Below, piece after piece: positions 12,182 through 25,137 of a stretch of DNA of 64,000 nt; the stretch's first letter is position 1; each line of letters begins with the position of its first letter. Origin of the DNA: Sphagnum magellanicum (lineage: Eukaryota; Streptophyta; Sphagnopsida; Sphagnales; Sphagnaceae); NCBI GenBank assembly GCA_021904315.1, contig CM038912.1, positions 23,844,949-23,908,948 of the forward strand, read 5' to 3'. The notes beneath the pieces were generated by a model that had not been told where the DNA came from, ran no database searches, and was given only the letters and a program-made list of their open reading frames with translations. The translations under genes and the position numbers were made by a program.

Positions 12182-13764
12182 TTAATCAAGTCTCAGGAGA
12201 AGCTTAGCTACTAAGTAGCTATGAAATTGTTGTAGAGAAATCTCGACAACATCTTGAAGGCAACATGACAATGGAGTGCAGTCATAACAAGTGTTAGACC
12301 AGTCAGTTACACAAGCCTGCACATGGTATCAACATGGGTATCAAGAAGCCTATCACTGAGGAAATACCAGCCGTATACTGATACCAGCCAGGTAGGGACC
12401 TGAGGTAATAATACCAGAGGCCTCATACCAATTCCAATACCAGGTTAATACCTGCCTCATACCACTAGGCAAAAATCAATCTTGGACCCGATATCAGGAC
12501 CAGACTGGTATGAAAGCTCCAAAAAAGACTCAATAACCAGGATTGTGAAATTTTCAAAAAGCACCCAATACAAAGTCGAGACTCTTGTGTGTTGAAAAGT
12601 TGACACCAGTTCAACACTGACCATAATCCTTGTGTTTCCCATTCCAGCTTGGTTGCTAAGTGATTAGTATGAAGTGTGAAAGAGAATTCGACACAAATCC
12701 AATCCTGTAGCAACATACACTCCAGTAAAATCTTCAAAGAACTGGCAGTTTGCATCAAAGAACTGGCAGTTTGCATGAAAGAACTGACAAAGAACTGGTG
12801 GTTTGGGGTAGGTTCATTGACCTGGTTCTTTGATTTTTTAAAACATAAGGCTGGTTAAGGGTTGACACTGGTCCTCTGTTTTTTTGAGAACTGCTGGTCA
12901 AAGGTCAGAATTGGTTCTTTAATTTTTGAGAACCTCCAGTTAATAATATACATATACCCTAAACCCATACCCGCCAGTTCCAGGTTCCAAAAAGAGAGAA
13001 CTGCCTAACACTGGTTTTGACACAACCTTTTCATATATTCTGTATTGGTAACCCTCTGAACACAATATCTAAGATAGAGTAGCTATAGATTTCTGACATG
13101 ACATCAGGAGAGGATTGAAGCCATGCCATGCACTGTGTTCTAATTTGCAAACAAATGATGGGATTGAGGATGTAACAGGAGACAGAATGAGCACATACCG
13201 CAATAGCACAGGCTGCCAGGCCAGGCCGTTCCCGTGGGTCATGATACCGCTCTGTATAGAAGAGGTAAGTGCCATAGTACCAAAACAATGGAACCACAAA
13301 CCCAATCAAAAATCTGGCATCCACAGCACAAAAAAGAGTGATCAGACTCCAGTTTCATACCACCACATCTCTCTTGGATAGTTGTCTGCACATTTCATCA
13401 AATTTTAGATCCCAAAAATTAGACCAGACACCACATGAATTATGTGAAATCTGCTGAGCAAAATTCTCAAGTGCATGAAATGCATTCAATTTATCCAGCA
13501 ATGGAAAACAAGATTGAGCACACTTACAAAGTACGCAAACCCTAAATGAAAAACCAGAAGATTTTGAGAGGAGGGTGAGGGAAAAAGGAATTCAGATGCT
13601 TACGAGCACCAGCCAAAGCCACATCCACAGCAGGGTAGTCGATGGTCATAGATTCCAATATAAGGGACAGCAGCAGCATCTGACTCATAATCTTGATTTC
13701 CTAATAGAGCTTGATATGCACTTCCCCCTGGAGAGCCTCCTTGCTTCTTCTCCCTCCCCATCAT
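11989..13764 (-). CDS. 60S ribosomal protein L18a-like small membrane protein (3 exons, 117 aa)
   Basis: Read on the minus strand: exons 13764-13604, 13313-13199 and 12066-11989; the phases (2, 0) fit and the splice sites are GTAAGC/CAG and GTATGT/CAG. The protein starts MMGREKKQGG, with an in-frame TAG just upstream fixing the start. The middle carries HRLPCCGCGFGW, the hallmark Cys-rich turn of the plant L18a-like family, followed by two hydrophobic segments (about residues 54-73 and 93-116) flanking the YHDPRERPGLAACAIA loop, equivalent to the family's REKPG motif. Despite its name, the family is not ribosomal protein L18a itself; it consists of small membrane proteins of unclear function. 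The last exon codes only 25 residues, a single hydrophobic helix ending RKLLFFL. Intron 2 is 1132 bp and full of short repeats. The protein is tail-to-tail with the kinase gene. Confidence 0.85.
12340..12930. repeat. Short direct repeats inside intron 2 of the L18a-like gene
   Basis: Two kinds of repeat sit here: many ATACCAG/CTCATACCA words between 12340 and 12470, and three near-identical AAGAACTGGCAGTTTGCAT units (about 21 bp) at 12738-12805 followed by diverged GAACTG words. They account for most of the intron length. Confidence 0.6.
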
Positions 13765-14927
13765 GCCCTAATTCTTACAAGATCTGCCTCCCCTAACAGA
13801 TCCACAACCTCATTGATTCCCTCCACCTCTCTTTTACACTTGGATCATCTGCTGCCCCCATCATCATTCACAAAAACAAAGAATCATGAAAACTGGAGTA
13901 ATGCAACCAGAAGTCTGTGTGTGTGTGAGAGAGAGAGAGAGAGCCTCAGCCTAATTCAAGATCTTCAACACATGATGATGACCACAAAAGAAAATTGATT
14001 TTATGCCTAACAACAGAGGTGATCAAAGCTTCTTCCCATATGTGTATGTCATCAAGCCCTAATCTGGGACGAACATATTCTCAGATCAAGCAAAAAACTG
14101 GAGAACATCAACCTAGAAAATTCTGGAACTATTTTCCTCTTCCTCCTCCTCATCACCATCATCATCATCATCATCATCATTCCTGTGAAGGAATGTGAAA
14201 AAAGACCTGGGATATCCAACTGGAGGCACATGACTACAGAATCAAAGCCACACACAACCATTCTGTATCAAGGAGCCAAAAACACCCACCCACTACCCAT
14301 CATTCTTTTCTTCTTGTTACTGATTGAAGAGCAAAAGTTTCAGACCCAAAATGAAGCAACAACAACATCAGCAACATCCACCAAATCTCACCAAGCCATT
14401 GGAGCTCCATTCAATGGCATGCACGCATGATCCAACCAAAATTTGCTTCCACCAAAAAAACAAAAAACACAGAACTTCAAACCTCCTCATCTGTCTCTTG
14501 ACTTTGGAACAACAAAAGAAGCTCCAAGTTCCATCACTCTTGAGCTTTTATTGAGAACACAAAAACAAAAGGCAATGTGTGTGTGATTTTTGTGTGTGTA
14601 CTTGAGTTCCAAAAGCTGTATTTTGAGATTATGCAGATTGTGTAGGCAAGTGGCAGTAAAATCTGAGTTGAATGAGAAAGTTTCTATTTGAGTTGTTGGG
14701 TGTTCTTTATTTCTTTCTTTCTTTCTTTTCTGTCTGGCTACATGGTGTCCTCAAACCTCTGCCACCTTTCAGCCCCCTGGGCCCCACTCTTTCATCTCCC
14801 CCAAAAAAACCAACCTCCCAGAATCAGCTGTTTGTCTCCTGTAAGTTTCAGTCTTGCTAACCCAAAACCCAAAAAGGACTTTTTATGCAGCACAGCATCT
14901 TAATCAACCTACCAATAAAACAAGGGG
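13765..14927 (-). promoter_or_regulatory. Upstream region of the L18a-like gene
   Basis: This stretch precedes the L18a-like ATG on the minus strand. It is mixed in composition and holds a GA/TC microsatellite (13920-13943) and a CAT triplet run (about 14147-14181). It probably contains the 5' UTR and promoter, with no further coding exon recognised. Frames seen on the + strand are low-complexity. Confidence 0.5.
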
Positions 14928-15237
14928 TGTGTCACACTATGGACTTGCCATTTACATGAAAAAGTATATTAATGCAAATGAAGAATTATGGAAACTGAAA
15001 TTTTGCACCGTGCAAAAATATAATCTTCAAAAATATCCTCTAAAAGAAACCAAAATCCTTCAAATTATCATAACTCTGTAACTAATCTCAAGTTTCAACA
15101 CAAGCCAAAATATCATCTTTCAAAAGTCCTCATATAAGAGTCGACCTATTATTACCTAGGGGCCAAAATCCCTTAAACTACTATACTCTATAATGAATCT
15201 AAACACAATATCCTTGCCTTGGTCGGCAATGCCAACA
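14928..15237 (-). mobile_element. ~310-bp dispersed repeat, copy A
   Basis: Reverse-complementing this segment gives a sequence aligning over its whole length with 17126-17450 and 39848-40148, with clear similarity throughout. In the reversed orientation its ends read TGTTGGC... and ...GTGTGACACA, a TG...CA layout like a small solo LTR. No convincing target-site duplication is visible. It faces copy B in inverted orientation across 1.9 kb, so long terminal inverted repeats of a foldback-type element are the alternative. Confidence 0.75.
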
Positions 15238-17125
15238 AAATCAAATCCCCCACTGTTAAACTAGTTTTGTTTGCCCCATACATGCATGGTAAAACCTAAA
15301 ATCATACATGCATGTCTACTATCTTAGGGCAATAATAAATTTTTATAACATAAAAATATATATTAAATATTAATTTCATTATTATTTTCGTTATTAAATA
15401 TTTATCAAAGCCTTATTGAATTTTTAAATTAACATGAAATTAATTAATAAAATTTATATCTCAAAAATAATTTTATATTAAAATTTTAATTTATTTTTAA
15501 ATTGATGTGTTTTATTTTAATCAATTCTTGCATAATTTTTCAAAACAATTTTTTAAGAATCTCATTTTAATAAAATTTAAAGGAATTGAAACTAATTATT
15601 TGTAAGTTTATCAAACAAATTTCATTTTAAAATTAATCATATGATTTTTTTATAGATTTCATAATGACATGAAACCTTGTGATACAAAAAGGCAAGTGAC
15701 AACCCAACAAAAGCAAAATGATAAAGAGGCATGATTAAATCAGTTATCCAACATTCCTATTTTGAGAAGAAACCCAACAAGTAGATGGGTAGACTTCAAA
15801 ACAACCCATCAATCAGATGGGTGCACCCAAAATCTACACATGCCCATCCATTAACTTGGGGCAATAATATAAGTAGAAAGTTCAACCAAACTGTAACTAG
15901 CCTAAGTTTCAGCGATTTTCCAAAAAGAAAAAAGCAAAAACAGCACAAGTAATGTGCCACAACCCTGCCCTTGTTAGGGTTTGTGCACCTCTAGGTGAAA
16001 TAAGAGAAGCTCTGAATGCCTTGTTAAAAGCTCTTTGCAATTTTCATTTCTTTTTCATGGGTCACATGCAAAAGATGTGCAACAATGAAGTTCTAGTTTA
16101 GTAAGGCAAGTCTTTTAAAAATAATTTAAGGCGTCGATTTGAACAATCTCATTGGTAGCATAAGCTGCTTTTTTATTTGCTCGTACCTAGGCATGAGCCT
16201 ATCCCACTGACCCTGTATATTTGTGTGTATTTTTTACATTAATACCCTAACCTTTGTATGTATCAGCATTTTGTTTTTGGGCAAATTTTGATGATGACAA
16301 AAAAAAAAAAAACAATATGAATCCTACAAAGGATTTTTCATGAGGAAAAAAAAGGCCAAAAGTTGCCATATTTTTAAGGGGGAAAAACTGAAATCACCAT
16401 GTTTAGACAATAAGTTCCAGCATGTCACCAAACGTTCAATGTTACTTCACTCAAGCAAATTATATAAAAGAATAATTCAAACCACTAAATCCCAGCAATC
16501 TCATTGGCCTGAAAAAATAAATCTTCAAGCCTACACACAACCCTATTCTGATGAACATTGAAAAAAAATTGGTCCCATTCTAGCATTTCCATTGGTTCTT
16601 TAAAATTCTCACAAACCTACCAAATCTTATTACACATTTAAGTGTTAACTCACTCAAGATAGATAAATCAATAAATAAATAAATTCAGGTCACCAAATTG
16701 AGCAATTTCATTGACTATATAACATTTTTTTCTGCACACTTAAACACAAGCCTATTCAACATCCTCTATATAATAATAATGAACTAATATTATAACCCTT
16801 TATACAATCTTTTCTTTTATTAATGTATTAGTGATGTCGTGCTTGTTATGTTGTTTAGTGACTTGTGTTATCGAGCTTTTATTTGCCTTGTACTTCTTGT
16901 GGATGGGTTCCCCATCCCTCCCTTTTTTATGTACAAGGTTTTTCTTTTATTGTATACAGACATGGCTAAAAACCACATGAATTGCAAACTATACACTCCT
17001 TTGGAAATCACTGCAAACCAAAAAATGTCAGATGCAACCACCATACATACTCCCAACTTTCTCATTAGATAATTGTATCACAAAATGATCACTAAATATG
17101 TTTTGCCCATCTCTATGAAACCTTT
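15238..17125. other. AT-rich DNA between inverted repeat copies A and B
   Basis: No coding sequence is seen. Parts are shared with the second repeat locus: CACAAGTAATGTGCCACAAC near 15945 matches about 37826, and the TTCAAACCACTAAATCC... block near 16472 matches 38191, in the same order as copies B and C. A CAATCTCATTGG word recurs near 16143, 16495 and, diverged, 16700. This supports a single ~2.5-kb element from 14928 to 17450. Confidence 0.5.
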
Positions 17126-17450
17126 TTGGCCTTGCCTACCAAGAAGGCAAGGATCTTGTGTTTAGATTCATTATAGAGTATAGTAGCTTAAGGGATTTTG
17201 GGGAGGGGGGACCCTAGGTAATAATAATAGGTCTATTTTTATATGAGGATTTTTTAAAGATGATATTTTGGCTTCTGTTGAAACTTGAGATTCGTTATAG
17301 AGTTCTAATATCTGAAGGATTTTGGTTTCTCGTAGAGAATATTTTTGAAGATTATATTTTTGCATGGTGAAATATTTGAGTTTCCATAATTCTTCATTTG
17401 CCATAAGATACTTTTAAAAGTAAATGGCAAGGCCACAGTGTGACATATCC
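17126..17450 (+). mobile_element. ~310-bp dispersed repeat, copy B
   Basis: Inverted partner of copy A and same orientation as copy C. It shares the long block GTGTTTAGATTCATTATAGAG with both and the terminal AAATGGCAAGGCCACAGTGTGACA. A CCTTTTT word flanks both sides, which might be a chance T-run or a decayed target duplication. Confidence 0.75.
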
Positions 17451-20400
17451 CTTTTTGCTTCAGGGTAGGAAAAATTTGTGTTAATGTTCCTTGACTTTTC
17501 CTATTGCAATAAAAAGTATAGAAAACTCAGTTGGGTTCCATTTTTCTTAAGTGTTTGTGGCGTGCAGACTGACCCAGCATGCATTTGATGGGAACCTCAG
17601 CATCAGTTGTTGGTGTAGGCTATAGGATTTGATTCCCCCACCCCCCCCCCAAACTACCAATATCAAGTTCACAAGTTTAGTTCATGTTCTAGAGCTTGCA
17701 AATGTGTTCTTGGAGTTTGTGCAAAAGAAAAGAGATCCAGAATTCAACTGGTTGTTGGCAAGGTTATTTTTCCTCCTCAATTTTGTGATATTGAAAATTT
17801 GGCGATTTTTTTTCCAAAATGTTGCCAAAATTAGTAGAATTTACACTAGAACAAAATCAATTTTATATTTTGGATTTAAGGATGGGAAGAATGAAATTAG
17901 GATAGATGGATTTGGGAGGGAAAAAAGAGAAAAATATATGTTTTTGTTTAGTCTGAACATTTCAAAGATGAAAAATGATCACAATGTTTGCAAATTATGC
18001 TTGAGTGAATTATTTGTCTTTTAGAGGATGATTAAGTCCCTCTCCACAATGGACCACTCGTGTAGAGTTGGGCTATAAAAGATATCCGGAGAGATTGAAT
18101 CTGAAAAGGTTAGCCTTGTCAATTACTCTCATTGTGCTCGGTCAATGTATATGCCAAGCTTTTGGACAACCCAAACGACTAGTCCTAATTCCATTAGGAG
18201 GATTAGTTGTAAGTTTAGATTTTTGGGGCACAATAGGGCATATGAGAGCAACCAATTTTTGGAGCAAAGGAGGAGGCTGACGATGACATCAACATTAGTA
18301 TCAATAGGCAACAAAACAACTAAGGTGAAGAGGCCGTGGAAAGGAGGGAGGGTTTTGTGTTTTTCCTTGGGTTTTGTTTTGTGGTGGGTCATTTTTTTTA
18401 CATTTTTTTCAAGCCCGTAAAGTTTTTTATCACCAAGAATCTAGGTATTATTTATAAATTAAGCACAATAAGAGAGTTTGTACCACAAAGAAAGATTTTT
18501 CCATGGTCTTTATTTTTCTTAATTTTTGTTTCAATCTTGAAAAAATAGAAATCGAAAAATGTGTTGCAAGTGTGAACATGTGAATACATAATGGCCAATT
18601 ATTAACCAATCATATGTTTTTTAGGGTTTTTTTTTTAGCAAAGGATTGAGTCTAGGGTGTTTTTCTGTTATTGAAGTTGGGCATTACTTTAATTGGGTAG
18701 TCCAAAAACTAAAAGATTAGAAATTTCTAAGCCACTAATCCTTGCACAATAGTTTTCAAAAGTGTATAGGTTGTGTTAAACCTAGTAACATAAAGATGAT
18801 GGTGTTCAAGGTTATGGCAAAGTTAGGGTTTGGTTATCTTTTGAAATAAAACTTGTTTGTTTGACAGTTTTTTATATTTTTCTTTTGATCTACTTAGTTT
18901 TGTGTGGTTGGTTTTATAGGTTTAAAATTGTTGTGTTGAATATGTAGTTTTTAAAAAGTGGGTTGCAATTGCACCCCAAAAAAACTTCTTTCCTCATGGG
19001 CATAGGGTCTCCTAGTTCATCATGTTTCCTTAAACCTCGTAAATTCACATTGCTCATTTATTTGTTCACACACTACCACAACCCCATTCTCCACTTTCTT
19101 TCCTATGCAAACCATGCACCACCCACCAATTCCCCATATTATTAAATAACGAACCACACACCACCCACTGATTCCTCTTATCGACCCCAAACCCTTCGTA
19201 TGAATGTGGAACCAAAACCCAACATTTTCTCAATCCCCCTAAATAATGCACATATAAAACCTTTTTCCCCTTCCACTCTATCAATCCATATAATTGCCCA
19301 TGATTAGACCCCACAACTATCCCCATCCTCCCAACACACCTATAACTTCTACCTAGAACCTCTTGCCCCACCTATGGGCATCAATTTACCTTTTGAAGGT
19401 TAACATGTCATTAGCATTCCTATCAAGCATCCAATACATCTAATCCAAACCTACATGACCATCCCGGTTCAATACCTTCCCTTACTCCCAACTTGCTTAC
19501 ATTAGCCACGGCTTGGGTTTTGGCATTAGATGTCTTTGGGTCCTTCCATCTTGGCTTTCATTGTCCTCAAATATATAACCACATCCCTACTACTTTAAAG
19601 TAAAAACACTTTAGGGTCGACCAAAAAGGGCACATGTGGAGTCTTTAATAGTACATTTTTGCAATGTATTTTGATTGTGACCAAAATATGACACCACTTT
19701 ATAATCATTTTATCCTAAAAAAATTACATGGACACTTCTTAAACATCTTAAAATTTAAGATTTGTGAAAATATATATAAATTCCACAAAAATCATGTCCA
19801 AAAGGACTTCATAATACTATTTCATAAAGTTCTTGTACAAAATCCTTATATTTTCATGTCATCTTGAAAATGATTTGAAAACCTTTATTTTGAATTTCCC
19901 ATGACATTTATAAGTGCAAAGACTAATAAATGATTCCAGCAATGCAAATTTTTGAAATTGTGAGTCCATATGCACACCTTTTATATATTGTTACATCTCA
20001 AGGGGTCAAATTTAAAAGTCATTTGTTTGAAATGTTTATATTTTATTTTCACAAATAAATGTAACGAGAATCATTAAATTTTAGGCCCTTTAAAATAATA
20101 ATTATAACAAATACTTGCACCATACATTTGAACCCATAGAGGTGTAGATAAATTAGCATGTTATATGATTTTATGAACATTTTAGTTTACAATTACCCTT
20201 TACGACATGATATACAAATGATTATTTTTTTTCCATTGGATAAGTTGGCATAGTACCCCTATGATGTGGTAGCTTGGCATTTGCTCCTATTATTACCCCA
20301 ATGGTGTCTTGTTTTGCCCATTCAAGGGGGGGCATTAGGCATAAGGAAATGATGATTTGATTCAAATGATTTTTAGTAGATGATGAGGAAAACTTACACG

Positions 20401-20779
20401 AGGAATTGTTTTTACAAGCCTAAGCTTTAGCAACAAGTTTGAACTCAATGTTTCCTACCCAACATGATTTTCCAACTCATAAACATTTTTTGCAATTAAG
20501 TCTTTAAACATGCAAGAAAATATTTTCAAGCAACATGCATTCTGGCATCATTTTCGTTTGTAGCCACATATTCCAACACCATCTTAACTCTCACCGCTCT
20601 ATATCCTCAAATGGTTTTTTTTGTTTTTTTGGAATACTATGAATTATATCGAAACTTTGAATTTTCATCTAACTCCTTCAAGTTAACATTCCATGCATGC
20701 CAAATTTATCTACAAGTGGTATTTTTGGGATGATCTTTGAACACCTCTAAAATTGCTTTCACTTAGGAGATTCCATGAC
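17451..20779. other. AT-rich intergenic DNA, no gene recognised
   Basis: No credible gene. A poly-C run lies at about 17637-17650. From about 18960 the + strand becomes C-rich and G-poor, like the decayed reverse transcriptase remnant that follows, so the 5' part of that element may begin here, but I could not identify a domain. Confidence 0.45.
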
Positions 20780-22960
20780 TAGAGATTCCCACAATCATTT
20801 CAACTTTGCTCTCATATCACCCAAGGTCACATTCCATGTCGAATTACACATACTCGTGGGGTAGCCCACCTCTTAGCCATGACCAAGCCCTTAGGTGGAA
20901 TTTGACCTTGGTTGTTGTAGGGGAAATGTTGTATCGATTCACAAGCCGCACTATATCCCTTTAATTTTGTAATGTCTTTACAACTCATTTATCCCCACAC
21001 CAATTTGAAGTAACAACCAAAGGTGGATATGAAACAATAATCCATGCCATCAAGTGTGCCTTGGACCTTCACCCCAATTGGGTTGTTCTCTAGCTGAACA
21101 TGGTGAATGTTTTCAATTTGATGTTAAAGGGGTCATATTTCAAAAAATTCATGCAATAGGTGGGGACATCATATAACTTATCCCCTTTGAATCTCCCTTG
21201 TTTTATAATCATCGTAACCGTGATGTCACAATTATTTCATTTACCATGGGAACTTGTTAAGATGATTATTTGGGAAATGCATCATTTGCTTTAATTCACC
21301 TTAAGGCATTATGTTCTATAGATATCCATTTCCCTTTTTGTTTATTTCCATTCATTGCAAACAACATTCACATCATCAGTTCCCTTTCCATTATATCCTT
21401 TACATATGAACATTTTCAAATTAAACTTCATGCGATATGTCTTTTTATCCAACCTTAAAAATGTGTAGGATGGTCCCCTCTAACCTATCACTTAATTTCA
21501 ACACCCCATCCCAATTCAACACACCATAAAAAAAAATTAAAGTCTTAGGGGTTTTGTTAGGCACCTCATCATTCAAATCATTCTTCATAAAAAATTCCTT
21601 GTTAAAATATGTTCAACATGTTAACCTCCTCTTTAGATGTGGCGATGTTTAGGTGGTTTTTGGAATTTTAACTCATTGCTATGCACAACGACCATCATAT
21701 TTATTATGTTGCACGCTTCCCTCTCCCACTTTCATAAATTCCCAAGTGTTTCCTTTGACTTTTACCTCCTTCTAGTGTTTGGATGCCTTTTGGGTCCATG
21801 GTCCTTTAATAGCACCAAATGACCTCTAACACGTAAACAAGCCTTTCTCCCAATAACTTTTGGTGGCATTAGGTTCATACTGACATCCACCATCACCCCC
21901 AATAATTTATTTAAGGAACTGGGCCTTTGTAGCTTCAATTATAACTATTAGGTTCATGGTCGACCAACATCCCTTCCTTCTTGAAGCTATAGCACAAGTT
22001 GACGATAACACCTTCCTTTTCCAACAACATTTCAAGGCATCATGCGATCTTCTACTACCCCCAACATAGACATGTCTCTTGCATTTTGAACAATTCATTG
22101 AACAACAAATGGTTCATCTTCAAGATTCCATCTCAAAGTGTTTGCACCATCATACCCTCTTTAACATGCTCTTTGATAGGATACTTAAAGCCCATTGTGC
22201 CTAAATTTTATCATGTTCTGGCCCTAGGGTGGGCGTTTGGCTAATAATTCGACCAATCTTCCCAACCTTTCAAGTATCTTCCCCAATTTTTTCCACAACA
22301 TTTCAAACATGGCTTAGATTACCACATCCTTCAATTACAAGACTCCCCAATGTGTGTGCACACATCCCATTGACGCTATGGGTATCCACCTCTTATGTTG
22401 CACCCATGGCAATAAGTACACAAGGCCCCATGATGCAGTTCGTGACACTTTTGTCGCCATTATGTGAGATGTCGACTTCCATGTGGGATGAAAATAACTA
22501 CATGTGCTTCTTTCAACCACATTCAATTTTTCCCATCAATGAATCGGCATTGTGCTTAATAAGATGGAATTCACACTTTAGTTGATGTTGTCATAGTTGA
22601 CCCAACCTATGTAGATCTACTTCTTTGATCTTACATAACTCAAAGAATTGTTACCTTTGATGCAGTTCAAGCCAAAGAAAGGAGCTACCCTTATCGACAC
22701 CCCATCGACCAATTCGTCCCTTTAACAATTGAAGTATTTGGATGTTTAAACAAATAGGCTAATGTGTTCTTACACGATTGTGCCAATACTATTTTGAACA
22801 TAATAGGGCCAAAGGCCCTCCTCTTTCTATCTTAGTTACTTTTCTTCGTCAAAAAATTTCAATTACATTACAAAGGATGCAAGCATCCTCCATCTTAAGT
22901 TAGGTAGTAGCAATAAACCTAGCTACTTTTCAAGTTCCACCCCTTTAGAACACACCTCCC
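20780..22960 (+). pseudogene. Decayed non-LTR-type reverse transcriptase ORF
   Basis: Translated pieces in shifting frames, broken by many stops, keep the order of a plant RT protein: TTKGGYETIIHAIKCALDLH near 21010-21070, the catalytic box reading IANN at 21354-21365 where IADD is expected, AYEHFQIELHAI-like sequence near 21400-21440, HPIDAMGIHLLCCTHG at 22363-22410, then KERSYPYRHPIDQFVPL with EVFGCL near 22675-22745. The polarity is + throughout. It cannot encode a working enzyme: both catalytic aspartates are Asn, and frameshifts and stops are numerous. The C- and A-rich + strand with few CpG fits loss through cytosine methylation and deamination. No LTR was seen around it, hence the non-LTR assignment, which is an inference. 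Confidence 0.65.
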
Positions 22961-25137
22961 ATCGCCAAGATTGACCTATTACAAGCGATTGGTTGTTGAA
23001 ATGAAATTTTTTTGACATCTAATTTGTACAAACTTCACCTCCTTTAAATTATCCCTTGTTTTTAATACCTTTGTACATTTTCTGAATATGTAGTGTGTTT
23101 TATAAATAAATTTTTACAAGGTTTTGATGAAACAACTTCATTAATAGAAAATTGAAATGATTCTAAGTTTGAAAATTGTAGATTTTTTCTAGCACAATTG
23201 GAGGGCATCTTACCCCTCACAGGCTTCATTAAATGAAGAAATAAGTTTTCTTGTTTCCTATCCTACTCAATTTTGTCTTTGTATGTTATAGTTATCTTTC
23301 CAATGAATTTCAAGACTTATATAATATTGCACAAGGGATAATCCTACGACACTCAAATGATTCATAGTAGTCTTGGTTATAAAAAATAAATTCTCCCATT
23401 TCTTTACGCTAGGTAAGGACTAGTGTTGTTTAGTTACCTAGTTTGGCTGGTTAGAACCATGGGTTCTAGTTTTGGTTACCTAAAATTGAATCAGAACTGG
23501 GTTTGATTTTTGGAATGGGAGTTAGAATTCAATTCTAAATTGGATTCAATTCTGGAACCAAATTTTTTTGAAAGGAAAAATGGTCTGGCAATTAAGCGTT
23601 AGTTTCAAACTAGGTTACACAAACCAGCATTTTTAAAAATTCATTAGGTTAAGGTCCAAGTATAAAAAAAATTTGATAAATGGATAGGGTCAGTATACCT
23701 TCTTATCATATACCCCTTTTATGGGTGAAGATGAGTACATACGTACTTATTTATTTATTTATAAATGAAGGAAAGTGTCCACATTTTGAATTAAGGAAAA
23801 ATAAAATAAAGATCAAATATAGCGTAAAAAATGCAAGAATCAAAATGTTTGATTCATCTTTTGACTAGGATAAACAGGCTTATGAGTGAACACTTAATGT
23901 ATCATAAGAAAATGGTGTCATGGTTGACATTCAATTGGTGATGAAGTCTAAAAGTAAGTTGTAGCTCGTCTATAAGTGGACTAATAACCATTTGAATAAT
24001 CAAATTTTGTTAAGAAACATGAAAATTATGGCTCTCCAAAGCAAGGGGGTCTTCCATTTGAAATATATATTTACCACACACCCTTACCACTTTTGACATG
24101 TGGACTTCTACCACATGTTAACAATCCTCGATTTTATCTCATATGGTTTGCTATATACTTCTTAGCTATATACTTGGGCCACAAAAGAGGCTTTTCATCC
24201 TTCTAAAAGAACTTTTGTTTTGAAAACTTCCTACCTTTCAATTTCTTTTTTGATTTTTTTTGTGATGGGCCAATCAAATTGGCTAATTGCCAAACAAAAA
24301 ACACAAAAAAAGGATTTGGGAGACCTTTCTTCGTTAATATAACTAACAAGCTTTAGGGTTTGAGCATATTTATAATAATTTTTAAAACTTGGATGCCAAA
24401 ACATATATGGCTATGGGCACAAGTATTTTTTACATATATTCAAGGTTATGAATAAAATATATTTAAAAAAATTACATGCCCTTGAATATGAAATTCATTA
24501 AGATACATTGATTTGAAAAAAAAAATTAAAATAAATAATATATTGTATATGTACTTGATGGGTATATTTGAGTAAAAAACATACCCACACAACATTGGTC
24601 ATTACCTTTCACAAAGGTAACAATTAACACGTTGGGCCAAGAAATCCAATGGAAATATATTATATAGTTTCAAGCCTTTAGTTGAATCTTCATATTATTG
24701 TCATTGGGTTCTTTTTATTGTTTCTATATTATGGTAGAATTACCATACTAGCTTGATAGATTTGACATAATTAATTATTAAAAAAATAGCAACTTTCAAA
24801 TATTTTAAAAATTAATTGTGCTCAAATCTTGAAGATGATTTTTAATACTTTAATTGGAAATACTATACCTTGACAATCAATTCAGTTGCCAAATAATAGT
24901 TTTTCCAAATATTTTAATTTAAAAATTCTATTTTTCTAACTAATTAATTATTATTCAACACAAAAGTGTCAAATCTAATAAGGTAGAACAATATTCAAAA
25001 TTCTATGATGGAAAAGCCATGATAGGATTGGGATTTATGTAAGGCAACACCTTATTTTGAAAGCATTGTCTAATGCAAAACACCATGGTAGAAAATTATT
25101 CTTTTTCAAATTTTCCCTATGATACTTGAACTAGTTA
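22961..25137. other. AT-rich intergenic DNA, nothing recognised
   Basis: I see no coding sequence, RNA gene or clear repeat apart from simple A/T runs. Probably old transposon sequence decayed beyond recognition. Confidence 0.5.

Noticed and set aside
12340-12930. Possible additional exon or gene in the L18a-like intron
   Set aside because: The frames there are built from short repeats, and none keeps the phase or continues the family sequence.
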